In this document: positions 36,233-45,604 of the stretch, piece by piece
How positions within the stretch are numbered: the stretch's first letter is position 1
How the letters are laid out: every line of letters starts with the position of its first letter
Assembly (NCBI GenBank): GCA_035609245.1
Contig: CP141202.1
Span: 1,240,001-1,304,000 of the forward strand
Length of the DNA stretch: 64,000 bases
Origin: Bacteroidales bacterium MB20-C3-3
GTDB lineage: Bacteria; Bacteroidota; Bacteroidia; Bacteroidales; UBA932
Direction: 5' to 3'
The notes under the pieces: generated by a model
The model's input: only the letters and a program-made list of their open reading frames with translations
Told to the model about the DNA's origin: nothing
The model's database searches: none
Program-made: the position numbers and the translations under genes

Positions 36233-39200
36233 TTAGAATTCAATCTGAACACCAAATGATAGAGTCCTTCTGTAAGGATAGCTTCTACCGAATGATCTGC
36301 TGTCATTTGCAGTAGTTGTTGTCCAGTCAATTTCCGGGTCAATTGGAATATCTCCCATGTTGTCAAATTCAAAGAGGTTTTCACCACTGAAATACACTCT
36401 TAGTTTTTGAATGTTTACTTTGCTAAGAAGGTTCTTAGGAAGTGTGTAACCAATGTTAAGATTCTTCATTCTTAAATATGCTGCATTAAGAAGATAACGA
36501 TCATTTGCAAGATAGTTCCACTTTGCAGTTTGTGCATATTCAAGAGGTCTTGGATAGAAGGCACTGGTGTTATCCTCTGTCCAGTAATCCATAGTGTGAG
36601 CATAGTTAGCTTCAGCTCCGTAGTAACCAGGAAGAACCATGTTACCTGTGGCCCAAATCTCTCTTTTACCTACACCCTGGAAGAAGAGGTCTATATCAAA
36701 TCCCTTCCAGTCTGCTCCTACTCTGAAGCCATACTGGTAGCGAGGGGTTGTGTTACCTATAACAGTTCTGTCACCTGGATCGCCAATAGTGTTAAGGCCG
36801 TATCCAATAACTCCGTCACCATTAAGGTCTTTAAACTTCACGTCGCCCGGGCTGAATTTGAATAGTCCGCTTTCGTAAATGTACTGATTTGGAATACCCT
36901 CTACAAGAGTGTTCTTAAGCTGACCATTTGGTTGCAGTGTCTGTTTGATGGCACCATTCTCCCAAACGAAGTCCTCTTTCTGATACAATCCGTCTGTTTT
37001 GTAACCCCAGATCTCACCTAGAACCTTACCTTGATAATAGGTAGAGGAGATTCCGGGATCGTTAGGAGATGAGAATTTGCTTACGATTGTCTTGTAGTCT
37101 GTAAACTGACCTGTCAAAGAGAGGTGAAGTCCGTTGTTAAATGTATGGTTATAGTTAAGAGCGATCTCAACACCATTAGTTGTAAGTTCACCAAAGTTTC
37201 TTCTTGGAGCAGATGCGCCAACTGTTGAAGGTAGTACCTCACCTGCAGATAGCATATCAAGAGTCTTTCTCTGATACCAGTCTACTGTTACTCCAAGTTT
37301 ATCCTTGAACAATCTGGCGTCCATTCCAATATCCAGTGTTGTTACAGTCTCCCATGTAAGTGACGGGTCAACAAGTGCAGGAGCTGAACCGATATATGGT
37401 TTGAAGTTACCGCCAACAAGCCAGTAGTTACCAGCTGCTGAAGGGTTTGTGATGGCCATTGTTGAAATATATGAGCTAAGTGGAACATCCTGGTTACCAA
37501 CCTCTCCGTAAGATGCACGAAGTTTAAGTGAGCTGACAATATGTTTCACAGGTTTCATCCAAGGCTCCTCTGTTACTCTCCAGGCTGCAGATGCAGATGG
37601 GAAGAATCCCCAGCGTTTGCCTTCACCAAATTTTGAAGATCCGTCGTAACGACCGTTAACCTCAAGAAGGTATTTATCATTATACGAGTAGTTTATCCTT
37701 GCAAACATACCTGCAACTGACCACCATGAGTGGTTAGATGAGGAGACCTGATCGCCACCTGCAAGGTTTACTTCGCCCTTCTCAAAATCGTAAACACCGT
37801 TTCTTCTTGACTGGTGCCATACATATTCTGAATCTTCAATGTTAGTTCCGGCCATAGCCTTAAGGCCATGTTTTCCGAATTTCTTGTCATATGTCATGTA
37901 GCCGTTGTAAACATTTCCAAGTCTTCTTGAAGTGTTGTACTGAGCATAGTCATAAGATGCTGTAGAATATATACCATTGAATTGGTCAAACGAGGTATTT
38001 GCAGTTCTGCTCCAGAAGTTGATACCGCTTACATAACCCCCAACAGTGTGACTTGTTGAGAAGTTTTGGTTGTAAGTATAGTCAAAGTCTGCAGTAAGTC
38101 CGTCAACTATCTTTACTGTTGCTCCCAATGTGTATCTGCTGTAGAAAGAAGACTCCTCAACAGGCCGCGCACCTTTAAGGTCGTTGACAGCATTACGGAA
38201 TTCGTTTCCGTTATATGTTCCGTATGGATATACCTGATGCCATCTGTAAAGGTAGTACATTGGATCATATGTAGCACTAGCATAAAGGAATGGAGACTCT
38301 TCGTATGTTTTAGCATACATAAATCTTGATCTTACTGTAAGCCACTTGTTTACATCTGTGCTGATAAATCCGGAAATGTTTTTCCTTGTATAGAAATCAT
38401 CAAAAAGTTTTAATACACCCTTTTGATTCATGTAAGCTGCAGAGATGCTGTACTGTGTCTTCTCTGAACCTCCGTTAACTGAGACATTTTGTGTCTGCTG
38501 AGGGGTCCACTGTTTGAAATAGATATCATAAATATCCCAAGGTCTGTAGAAATAGGCTCCACCGGAGGCTCTGTAATCAAAGTCTCTTCCTTCAACCATC
38601 TCTCTGCCAAGATCTTTTCCATCTCCATATGTATCAATCCACTGTTTTACTTTTGCAATAACATCAGGATTGTAGTAGTAACCAACTTGTCCGTACTCGT
38701 AAGTAGGGGTTGTCTTGAGTGAGTTCATCTGATCATAAGAGTACTGAAGGTTAAGGTCAGCTCTTGTGTGCTGAGGAACATCTGTTGGAGTTGCCCAAGA
38801 GAAGTTGTTTGAGTAGTTAACCCTTACTCTTCCGTCTTTGTTACCTTTTTTGGTGGTAATCAAAATAGCACCAAATGCAGCTCTTGCTCCGTAGATAGCA
38901 GTTGTGGAGGCATCTTTAAGTGTTGAGATACTTTCAATGTCATCCGGGTTAACATAAGATAGACTTGGAACCTCAACGTTGTCAACCATAATAAGAGGAT
39001 TACCTGAACCGCCGCCTATAGTACTAACGGTTGCACGGATCTTAATTGTTGGTGAACCTCCGATAGCTCCTGAAGTGGTGGTAATCTGAAGACCAGGTGT
39101 TGAGCCCTGAAGTGCCCTACCAACGTCAGAAATAGGCCTTGACTCAAGAGTTTTTGCCACATCAACGGTGGAAACAGCACCCGAAAGATTTTCCTTCTTT

Positions 39201-39559
39201 TGTGTACCCCAGCCAACTACTACCAGTTCGTCCAGCAGCAGGTTGTCGTCTTCCATAGTTATGTTAATAAGGTTTCTGTTGTTTACCGGAATCTCCAGGG
39301 TCTTCATACCCAGTGAAGTAAAAACAAGCACAGATCTTGGCTGTGCATTGATTTCATAAGTTCCGTCCAAAGCTGAGGATACACCTGTGCGGGTACCCTT
39401 GATAAGGATGCCTACGCCCATTAGTGGTTCTCCTTTGGAGTCGGTAACTTTACCGGTAACCTTGATGTTCTGAGCCCACATAGAACCTGCAAAAAGCAGA
39501 AGGGCAAAAACCGACATCACTTTAATAGCGATACGATTTCCATTCTTTGAAACATGCAT
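36233..39559 (-). CDS. SusC/RagA-family TonB-dependent transporter
   Basis: 1108 residues. A signal ending SMWAQ (about 30) is followed by the carboxypeptidase-regulatory-like domain (GKVTDSKGEPLMGVGILIKG), a DELVVVGWG TonB-box-like strand, the plug with NPLIMVDNVEVP and ESISTLKDASTTAIYGARA, and a long barrel ending in Phe. No STN domain is present. It pairs with the SusD gene six bases downstream. The closely spaced pair has no sigma/anti-sigma genes and no hydrolase, so it is either constitutive or controlled from elsewhere. Confidence 0.95.
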   Translation of the reverse strand: MHVSKNGNRIAIKVMSVFALLLFAGSMWAQNIKVTGKVTDSKGEPLMGVGILIKGTRTGVSSALDGTYEINAQPRSVLVFTSLGMKTLEIPVNNRNLINITMEDDNLLLDELVVVGWGTQKKENLSGAVSTVDVAKTLESRPISDVGRALQGSTPGLQITTTSGAIGGSPTIKIRATVSTIGGGSGNPLIMVDNVEVPSLSYVNPDDIESISTLKDASTTAIYGARAAFGAILITTKKGNKDGRVRVNYSNNFSWATPTDVPQHTRADLNLQYSYDQMNSLKTTPTYEYGQVGYYYNPDVIAKVKQWIDTYGDGKDLGREMVEGRDFDYRASGGAYFYRPWDIYDIYFKQWTPQQTQNVSVNGGSEKTQYSISAAYMNQKGVLKLFDDFYTRKNISGFISTDVNKWLTVRSRFMYAKTYEESPFLYASATYDPMYYLYRWHQVYPYGTYNGNEFRNAVNDLKGARPVEESSFYSRYTLGATVKIVDGLTADFDYTYNQNFSTSHTVGGYVSGINFWSRTANTSFDQFNGIYSTASYDYAQYNTSRRLGNVYNGYMTYDKKFGKHGLKAMAGTNIEDSEYVWHQSRRNGVYDFEKGEVNLAGGDQVSSSNHSWWSVAGMFARINYSYNDKYLLEVNGRYDGSSKFGEGKRWGFFPSASAAWRVTEEPWMKPVKHIVSSLKLRASYGEVGNQDVPLSSYISTMAITNPSAAGNYWLVGGNFKPYIGSAPALVDPSLTWETVTTLDIGMDARLFKDKLGVTVDWYQRKTLDMLSAGEVLPSTVGASAPRRNFGELTTNGVEIALNYNHTFNNGLHLSLTGQFTDYKTIVSKFSSPNDPGISSTYYQGKVLGEIWGYKTDGLYQKEDFVWENGAIKQTLQPNGQLKNTLVEGIPNQYIYESGLFKFSPGDVKFKDLNGDGVIGYGLNTIGDPGDRTVIGNTTPRYQYGFRVGADWKGFDIDLFFQGVGKREIWATGNMVLPGYYGAEANYAHTMDYWTEDNTSAFYPRPLEYAQTAKWNYLANDRYLLNAAYLRMKNLNIGYTLPKNLLSKVNIQKLRVYFSGENLFEFDNMGDIPIDPEIDWTTTTANDSRSFGRSYPYRRTLSFGVQIEF

Positions 39560-39629
39560 GAGTTTAAGAATTTTAGGTTAATAATTTTTAGTGGTTTATT
39601 TATTATGCAATTATGCAAAAGCACATTCG

Positions 39630-39637
39630 CAAAAGTA
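39630..39637 (-). promoter_or_regulatory. Putative -7 promoter element for the third SusC/SusD pair
   Basis: Minus strand TACTTTTG matches TAnnTTTG, about 70 bases ahead of the SusC ATG. The -33 region is not a good match, so support is limited to the -7 element and its position. Confidence 0.35.
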
Positions 39638-39736
39638 TGAATTATTTCTTTAAAAAGTTCAGATTCCTGAATAAAAAAACGAAAAAAGCTATTATGGTTA
39701 ATAAATAATTACTATATTATAGCGCGAACTTGGAAA

Positions 39737-40753
39737 TTATAACTTAGAGCCTGCCTTACCAATAGGAGCCACTTCAACCGGCAGATAAAACATCCTTGAT
39801 TTTACTTCATCAGGAAGTTGTACAAGGGCGGATAGTCTCTGAGCATCTTTCTCTGTTGTCATAATAAGTGCCTTATTATCTTTTAATGCCCATCTTTTTA
39901 TCTTTCCGGCATCTCTGTTTGAAAAATTATGATGATCCCTGAATTCAAGGCTTGATGATATCTTGTAAAAACTTAACAAATGATATCTTAAATGGCGTGG
40001 ATTTGCAATAGAAGTAAGTAAAAACGCAAATTTTGAATAGATATATCGTTTATCTGCCTCCTGAGGGAATACCGGAAGCGGATCTGCATATTTAAGTGTT
40101 GTAAATTGCACCTCAACTCCCGCAGGCATCTTTAGCCTCTGCTCCCAAAGAAACATATCGGCAGCATCCATCTCAGAGGGGCATTTTGTTACAACAACAG
40201 TATGGGCCCTCTTTATCTGCTCAGGGAGATCCCTGAGCCTTCCCAGGGGAAGAAGGTGGTCTCTGTCTATTGGTCTGCTTGAGTCTATCAACACAATGTT
40301 TTTAGAGGGCTTCACCCTCCTGTGCTGGAATCCGTCATCTAGTATGATAGTTGTGGGTCTTTTGTCTTCAGGTAAGGAGAGCAGCTTCTCAATACCTCGC
40401 CTTCTGTTTGTGTCAACACATACCAGCACATCCGGGAACTTTCTCTTAATCTGAAGAGGCTCGTCACCTGAATCGGCAGCAGAGTCTGCTATATTAACCT
40501 CTCTCCATCCTCTCCCCTTTCTTCCGTAGCCCCTTGAGAGAACTGCAGGCCTCTCACAACCGTGAAGTGTTTTGATAAGATACTCTACATACGGGGTCTT
40601 TCCGGTTCCTCCAACGGTAATATTCCCTACTGATATAATAGGTATGGGGTATTCACGGGATTTTATAATTGATGTATCGTAAAGGAAGTGCCTTGTTTTA
40701 AGGGCAAAATAGTATGGAAAAAGCAGAACTTTATCAATCAGAAAAGTTTTCAT
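39737..40753 (-). CDS. lpxK: Tetraacyldisaccharide 4'-kinase
   Basis: 338 residues from the ATG at 40753. The N-terminal membrane-associated helix is followed by ISVGNITVGGTGKTP, the offset P-loop unique to LpxK, and by LSRGYGRKGRGW, GDEPLQIKRKFP and DDGFQHRRVKPS, all hallmark segments. The enzyme adds the 4'-phosphate to the lipid A precursor at the cytoplasmic face of the inner membrane. The ATG lies 20 bases inside the end of the dus gene, so the two are translationally coupled. Confidence 0.95.
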   Translation of the reverse strand: MKTFLIDKVLLFPYYFALKTRHFLYDTSIIKSREYPIPIISVGNITVGGTGKTPYVEYLIKTLHGCERPAVLSRGYGRKGRGWREVNIADSAADSGDEPLQIKRKFPDVLVCVDTNRRRGIEKLLSLPEDKRPTTIILDDGFQHRRVKPSKNIVLIDSSRPIDRDHLLPLGRLRDLPEQIKRAHTVVVTKCPSEMDAADMFLWEQRLKMPAGVEVQFTTLKYADPLPVFPQEADKRYIYSKFAFLLTSIANPRHLRYHLLSFYKISSSLEFRDHHNFSNRDAGKIKRWALKDNKALIMTTEKDAQRLSALVQLPDEVKSRMFYLPVEVAPIGKAGSKL

Positions 40754-41729
40754 TTGCTGGGTATTTCTCTTTAATTTGGTCAAGAATATTCAGAAGCTCA
40801 ATATGGCTATCCTCAGTAACAAGTTTCATCCTGATGGGTTTAAAATCGGGAAGAGATTTAAAATAAGCGGAGAGGTGCCTTCTCATCTCCAGCACTCCTA
40901 CTCTTTCGCCTTTGACCTCCACAGATTTAAGCAAATGGCGTTTTGCGAGATCAACCTTCTCTTCAACTGTAAGAGGGGGCATATGCTCCCCTGTTTCCAA
41001 AAAATGTTTAATCTCCCGGAATATCCATGGCCTTCCGTAGGTTGCCCTCCCTATCATTACTCCATCAACTCCATACCTCTCAAAAGCCTCTTTTGCCTGA
41101 ATATCGGTTGTTATGTCTCCATTCCCGATTATCGGAATCCTCATTCTGGGGTTTCTCTTTATCTCTCCTATCAGTGTCCAGTCTGCTTCTCCTTTGTAGA
41201 GCTGGGCTCTTGTCCGTCCGTGTATTGTCAGCGCCTCAATGCCTGTCTCCTGCAACTGTTCCGCAAGTTCAACAATAATTTTTGAATTTTCATCCCACCC
41301 CAGGCGGGTCTTGACAGTTACCGGCAATTTTACTGCCTCTACCACCCTGCGGGTGATATCAACCATTTTATCGGGATATCTCATCATCCCCGACCCTGCT
41401 CCTCTGTTTGCAATTTTATTAACAGGGCAGCCAAAGTTTATATCAATGAAAGAGGGTTGCGCCTCCTCGGCCATCTTTGCTGCCTCCACCATAGCCTCCG
41501 GTATATGGCCATATATTTGTATGCCGATTGGCCTTTCGTAAGGGAATGTCTTAAGTTTTTCAAGTGATTTCCGGGCATCCCTGATGAGTCCATCTGACGA
41601 GACAAACTCGGTATACATAACATCAGCACCAAATTCCTTGCATATATACCTGAAGGATGCATCTGTCACATCCTCCATTGGGGCGAGGAAGAGGGGTCTC
41701 TCTCCCAGTTCAATGTCTCCGATTTTCAT
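40734..41729 (-). CDS. dus: tRNA-dihydrouridine synthase
   Basis: 331 residues from the ATG at 41729. The FMN-dependent TIM barrel begins LFLAPMEDVTDASFR; the catalytic Cys is in INFGCPVNK; GNGDI and a Gly-rich MIGRATYGRPW bind the flavin phosphate. The layout matches the DusB-like group used by Bacteroidetes. It reduces uridine in the D-loop of tRNA. It is the first gene of a two-gene unit with lpxK and is divergent from rplM. The specific Dus subtype cannot be fixed. Confidence 0.93.
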   Translation of the reverse strand: MKIGDIELGERPLFLAPMEDVTDASFRYICKEFGADVMYTEFVSSDGLIRDARKSLEKLKTFPYERPIGIQIYGHIPEAMVEAAKMAEEAQPSFIDINFGCPVNKIANRGAGSGMMRYPDKMVDITRRVVEAVKLPVTVKTRLGWDENSKIIVELAEQLQETGIEALTIHGRTRAQLYKGEADWTLIGEIKRNPRMRIPIIGNGDITTDIQAKEAFERYGVDGVMIGRATYGRPWIFREIKHFLETGEHMPPLTVEEKVDLAKRHLLKSVEVKGERVGVLEMRRHLSAYFKSLPDFKPIRMKLVTEDSHIELLNILDQIKEKYPANENFSD

Positions 41730-41748
41730 AACGCAAAAATATAGGTAT

Positions 41749-41779
41749 TTTGTCACTTTAAAAAATAGTTATAACTTTG
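41749..41779 (+). promoter_or_regulatory. Perfect Bacteroides promoter for the rplM ribosomal operon
   Basis: TTTG at 41749-41752, exactly 19 bases, then TAACTTTG at 41772-41779: the full Bacteroides consensus TTTG-N19-TAnnTTTG. Just downstream a small CCCCT/AGGGG hairpin (41784-41800) sits in the 5' leader of rplM; a feedback role for it is only a guess. Confidence 0.85.
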
Positions 41780-41841
41780 CACCCCCCTATGTGTAGGGGA
41801 ATCGCAACACAAATTAATATATTAACCTAAAAATCAACAAA

Positions 41842-42294
41842 GTGGACACATTGAGCTACAAGACCGTGTCGGCAAATCAGGCTACAGTTACAAAGAACTG
41901 GGTAGTCATTGATGCAACCGACCTGGTATTAGGAAGACTTGCGTCAAGGGTCGCTCTGATCCTTCGCGGCAAGCACAAAGCCAACTACACGCCACATGTG
42001 GACTGCGGAGACAATGTAATTATTGTCAATGCTACTAAAGTTCGCCTGACTGGCAAGAAGTTGACTGACAAGGTGTACGTTCGTCACACCGGGTATCCCG
42101 GCGGACAGAGATTTGCCACTCCTAAGGAGTTGCTGGATCGCAAGCCGCTGGCAGTAGTTGAGCACGCCGTGAAGGGCATGCTGCCAAAAAATCGTCTGGG
42201 AGCACAGCTGTTCCGTAATCTTTTCGTTTACGAAGGAGCGGAGCATCCTCATCAGGCACAGCAACCAAAACAAATCAATTTAAACGAAATTTAA
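41842..42294 (+). CDS. rplM: Large subunit ribosomal protein L13
   Basis: 150 residues starting at a GTG; the encoded MDTLSYKTVSANQATVTK matches the conserved N-terminus of Bacteroidetes L13, so the non-ATG start is well supported. WVVIDATDLVLGRLAS, YTPHVDCGDNVIIVNA, YRHTGYPGG-like RHTGYPGG and GMLPKNRLGAQLFRNLFVYEG are family landmarks. L13 binds 23S rRNA early in 50S assembly. It heads the rplM-rpsI-rpsB-tsf block, with six bases to rpsI. Confidence 0.97.
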   Translation: MDTLSYKTVSANQATVTKNWVVIDATDLVLGRLASRVALILRGKHKANYTPHVDCGDNVIIVNATKVRLTGKKLTDKVYVRHTGYPGGQRFATPKELLDRKPLAVVEHAVKGMLPKNRLGAQLFRNLFVYEGAEHPHQAQQPKQINLNEI

Positions 42295-42300
42295 ACGAGC

Positions 42301-42690
42301 ATGGAATTAATTAACGCCCTTGGAAGACGAAAATCAGCAGTTGCTCGCGTTTATGTGAACCCTGGAAAAGGCAATATTACAATTAACGACAGAGCTCTTG
42401 AGCAATATTTTGTTGACGAGTCTCTTCAGTACATTGTTATGCAGCCGCTTGTCCTTACAAACACTCAATCTCAGTTTGACATTAAAGTTAATCTTGATGG
42501 TGGTGGAGTTAAGGGTCAGGCAGAGGCTCTTCGCCTTGCAATAGCCCGCGCTCTATGCAAAATAGACGCTGAGGCTCATCGCTCTGTTCTAAAAGCAAAT
42601 GGTTTCCTTACTCGTGACCCCAGAGAGGTTGAGAGGAAGAAACCGGGACAGCCTGGTGCACGCAGACGCTTCCAGTTCAGCAAACGATAG
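42301..42690 (+). CDS. rpsI: Small subunit ribosomal protein S9
   Basis: 129 residues, normal length. GRRKSAVARVYVNPGKG at the start, the GGGVKGQAEALRLAIARAL middle segment and the basic tail PGQPGARRRFQFSKR are diagnostic of S9. The C-terminal Lys-Arg tail reaches the P-site tRNA in the 30S subunit. Directly downstream of rplM in the same transcript. Confidence 0.97.
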   Translation: MELINALGRRKSAVARVYVNPGKGNITINDRALEQYFVDESLQYIVMQPLVLTNTQSQFDIKVNLDGGGVKGQAEALRLAIARALCKIDAEAHRSVLKANGFLTRDPREVERKKPGQPGARRRFQFSKR

Positions 42691-42857
42691 TATTTATTAT
42701 CGGTTGAAACTGATTTTTTGCACGGAAAGGATAAAAATTCAAGGATCTTAAAATTTAAGCTACCGGAATTTGCCAATCCGCGGAAAATCCGGGAGACCTT
42801 CAAAAAGCTACTCCCGATTGAAGAAAAGAGAAAAACAAACATTTATTACAAGAAAAA
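42691..42857 (+). promoter_or_regulatory. Leader region ahead of rpsB
   Basis: 167 bases between rpsI and rpsB without a gene. It holds a 13-base palindrome CTTAAAATTTAAG (about 42749-42761) and a GC-rich segment with CCGCGG. S2 leaders are autoregulatory in several bacteria, so a control element is plausible, but no known motif is recognised here. Confidence 0.3.
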
Positions 42858-43724
42858 ATGCCAAGAACAAATTTCCAAGAACTACTTGATGCAGGTGTAC
42901 ACTTCGGCCACCTTAAGAGAAAATGGAATCCTAAGATGGCTCCCTATATCTTCATGGAGAAGAATGGGATACACATTATAGATCTGCACAAGACCGTTAT
43001 CAAAATAGATGAGGCTGCAAGCGTAATGAAACAACTGGCTCGCGCCGGTCGTAAAATACTATTTGTGGCAACCAAAAAGCAGGCTAAAGACATTGTAGCA
43101 GAATACGCAAAAGCAGTAAATATGCCATATGTTACCGAGCGCTGGCCCGGTGGAATGCTTACCAACTTCCCGACTATCCGCAAGGCAGTCAAGAAGATGA
43201 ACACAATTGACAAAATGATGACTGATGGTACCTACGAGACACTTGCAAAACGCGAGAAACTTCAGGTAACCCGTCAGAGAGCCAAACTTGAGAAGAACTT
43301 AGGTTCAATAGCAGACCTTAACAGGCTCCCTTCTGCCCTCTTTATTGTTGACATACAGAAAGAGATGAATGCCGTGAAAGAGGCAAATCGTCTGAATATT
43401 CCGGTTATCGCGATGGTTGATACATGTTGCGATCCAGGTCCGATTGATTACGTGATCCCGGCAAACGACGATGCTGCAAAATCTATCTCTCTTATTATGG
43501 AGAGACTATCACAGGCAGTAGCTGAAGGCCTTTCAGAGAGGAAGATGGAGAAGGAGAAAGAGGTACAGTCTGAATCTAAAGATGCTCCTGAGGTTAAGAG
43601 GACTCGCGCCCGCAAGAGTGCAGCTCCGGCAGCCCCTGCAGCAGAAGCTGAAGCAGCTCCGGTAGCAGAAGCTGAACCAGTAGTTAAAGCTGAACCAAAA
43701 GCAGAGGCTGAAGCTGAAAATTAG
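42858..43724 (+). CDS. rpsB: Small subunit ribosomal protein S2 with Ala/Glu-rich C-terminal extension
   Basis: 288 residues, longer than the usual roughly 240. The core is standard: LLDAGVHFGHLKRKWNPKM, FVATKKQAKDIV, ERWPGGMLTNFPTI, LPSALFIVDIQKE and DTCCDPGPIDYVIPANDDAAKSI. After about residue 235 comes a tail rich in Ala, Glu, Pro and Lys with repeated Ala-Glu-Ala units, which looks disordered. S2 joins the 30S subunit late and helps dock S1 or mRNA. It is followed by tsf after 26 bases, the near-universal pairing. Confidence 0.97.
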   Translation: MPRTNFQELLDAGVHFGHLKRKWNPKMAPYIFMEKNGIHIIDLHKTVIKIDEAASVMKQLARAGRKILFVATKKQAKDIVAEYAKAVNMPYVTERWPGGMLTNFPTIRKAVKKMNTIDKMMTDGTYETLAKREKLQVTRQRAKLEKNLGSIADLNRLPSALFIVDIQKEMNAVKEANRLNIPVIAMVDTCCDPGPIDYVIPANDDAAKSISLIMERLSQAVAEGLSERKMEKEKEVQSESKDAPEVKRTRARKSAAPAAPAAEAEAAPVAEAEPVVKAEPKAEAEAEN

Positions 43725-43750
43725 TAATAACTCCCTTATTTAATATAAAA

Positions 43751-44575
43751 ATGGAAATCAAAGCAACAGACGTTGCCAAACTTCGCCAGATGACAGGCGC
43801 AGGAATGATGGACTGCAAGAGCGCTCTTGTAGAGGCTAACGGCGATTTTGACAAAGCAAAGGACATCATTCGTGAAAAAGGCAAACTAGTAGCAGCAAAA
43901 AGAGCAGACCGCGAAACCACTGAGGGTTCAGTAATTGCTCTTGCAAACGCAGACAGAACCAAAGCAATTCTAACCTGCCTTGGTTGTGAGACAGACTTCG
44001 TTGCAAAGAATGCTGAATTCCAGCAATTGGCAAACAAGATTGCAGATGCTGCTCTTACAGCAATGCCTGCGGATCTTGCCGGACTTATGAAAGTAACTCT
44101 GGACGGCCAAACTATTGAAGAGGCTGTAACTCAACAAACCGGAAAGAGCGGTGAAAAACACGCTATTCCTTTCTATGCAAAAATAGAGGCTTCATATATT
44201 GCAACATATATCCATACAAATGGTAAAGTTGCAACTGTAGTTGGTTTCTCTAAGAAAGTAAGTGAAACTGTAGGTGACGAAATCGCTATGCAGATTACCG
44301 CAATGAATCCTGTTTCTGTAAACAGAGATTCCTGCCCTAAAGAGGTAATTGAAAAAGAGCTTGAAATCTACAGAATCCAGATCCGTGAAGAGGGTAAACC
44401 AGAGAATATGGTTGAGCAAATTGCACAAGGCAAGCTTAACAAATTCTTTAAGGAGAGCACACTGGAAGATCAGACATTCGTTCAGGATGGTAAAATCTCC
44501 GTAGCTCAGTACCTCAAAAGCGTAGATCCTGAAGTTAAAGTAACCGGATTCTTCAGATTCTCACTTAACGACTAA
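43751..44575 (+). CDS. tsf: Translation elongation factor Ts
   Basis: 274 residues. The N-terminal UBA-like domain carries VAKLRQMTGAGMMDCKSALVEANGDFDKA, diagnostic of EF-Ts; the core includes CETDFVAKN, and the C-terminal module the segment LEDQTFVQDGKISVAQYL. EF-Ts exchanges GDP for GTP on EF-Tu in the cytoplasm. It ends the ribosomal block and is followed by a strong terminator. Confidence 0.97.
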   Translation: MEIKATDVAKLRQMTGAGMMDCKSALVEANGDFDKAKDIIREKGKLVAAKRADRETTEGSVIALANADRTKAILTCLGCETDFVAKNAEFQQLANKIADAALTAMPADLAGLMKVTLDGQTIEEAVTQQTGKSGEKHAIPFYAKIEASYIATYIHTNGKVATVVGFSKKVSETVGDEIAMQITAMNPVSVNRDSCPKEVIEKELEIYRIQIREEGKPENMVEQIAQGKLNKFFKESTLEDQTFVQDGKISVAQYLKSVDPEVKVTGFFRFSLND

Positions 44576-44594
44576 TACTTCTACGACTAATTAG

Positions 44595-44630
44595 AAAAAA
44601 GGGGTGACCAGAAATGGCCACCCTTTTTTT
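44595..44630 (+). terminator. Rho-independent terminator after tsf
   Basis: GGGTGaCCA and TGGcCACCC form a stem around a GAAA tetraloop, flanked by six A and followed by seven T, 19 bases past the tsf stop. The A/T flanks make it potentially active in both directions. Confidence 0.9.
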
Positions 44631-44641
44631 CTTGCACGGCC

Positions 44642-44761
44642 AAACATCGCCTCAGAGGAAAAGTGTCAAACCATTAATTATCTGCACATTACTGATTGTT
44701 TTAAATTTTCTTAACACATTGATTTAGTGTAGTTTGACACTTTTCCTCTGAGGCGATGTTT
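44642..44761. repeat. Foldback element A: perfect 30-base inverted repeat with 60-base loop
   Basis: Arms at 44642-44671 and 44732-44761 are exact reverse complements over 30 bases. They enclose 60 bases of AT-rich sequence. The element lies between the tsf terminator and the end of the transposase gene, whose stop is 14 bases further on. Confidence 0.95.
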
Positions 44762-44775
44762 CTGGCTGCACCCAG

Positions 44776-45555
44776 CTACTCCGGATTAATCCTGCCTTTT
44801 GCAACATCTCTTACAAATGTGTAACTGACATGAAATAAACTAGCCACTTGAATGTAAGTTGCCCTAGTTTCATTACAAAATTTTTTAATCATCACAATTA
44901 ATTCATTTCGTGTCAATTCATATAAGGATTTGTTGTTAAGAAGTTCTAAAAGGCTCTTTGATAAATCAGAATATTTTACTGGCATCTCCAAATCCTTTTC
45001 TTCTCTGAAATCATTTAAATCAAGCTGTGAATTAAGCAGATATTCACTGAATTCAATATAATTTGAAAAGTGGATTTTTACTATCGTATCGTCAACATAA
45101 AGTATATTTGAACTCTTAGAGTCATTATTAAAATACTGATTTGCTGACGACCATTTATAGTGAATCGGCTGACTAACCATTCCCGCTTTAACCGGATTGT
45201 TTAAGATATAACCGATACAGGTTATTATTTTTTGAATTGTACTTTTGGGTGAGCTGGAATATGGTCCATTGCACAAATTCCCCCTCTTGCTGTATTTTCT
45301 ATTATACCATCTTACATAACTCATCAAGTATCTTTTCACGAAACTTGTTAGATCCTTTACATTAACCAACAGATGCCAATGATTATCCATAAGAACATAT
45401 GCATAAATAACAGCACCATTGATTCTTGCACTTTCTGCAATAAGTGACAAAAACTGGATTCGGTCCTCATCATCATAAAAAATAATAACCCTTGAATTTG
45501 CTTGCTGATATATGTGGTAGATCCCCACATCTGTGATAACTCTCTTCTTTCTCAT
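44776..45555 (-). CDS. REP-associated tyrosine transposase (IS200-like Y1, HUH)
   Basis: 259 residues. The HUH metal motif is H59-W-H61 in LMDNHWHLL, and the candidate catalytic tyrosine is Tyr116 in GYILNNPVKAG, the equivalent of YIHxNPVRAG in RAYT proteins. The segment YVRWYNRKYSKRGNL is also family-typical. The C-terminal 60 residues look like a helix-turn-helix (ATYIQVASLFHVSYTFVRDVAKG), which several RAYT groups carry. These single-strand DNA transposases nick and join at REP hairpins; they are usually domesticated single copies. All key residues are present, so the enzyme may be active. Confined between two matching palindromes that are its probable substrates. Confidence 0.92.
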   Translation of the reverse strand: MRKKRVITDVGIYHIYQQANSRVIIFYDDEDRIQFLSLIAESARINGAVIYAYVLMDNHWHLLVNVKDLTSFVKRYLMSYVRWYNRKYSKRGNLCNGPYSSSPKSTIQKIITCIGYILNNPVKAGMVSQPIHYKWSSANQYFNNDSKSSNILYVDDTIVKIHFSNYIEFSEYLLNSQLDLNDFREEKDLEMPVKYSDLSKSLLELLNNKSLYELTRNELIVMIKKFCNETRATYIQVASLFHVSYTFVRDVAKGRINPE

Positions 45556-45604
45556 CGCCTCAATCTCCCCACCTTTTAAGTTTTCTAAAGTTACAAAAAA
45601 AAGT

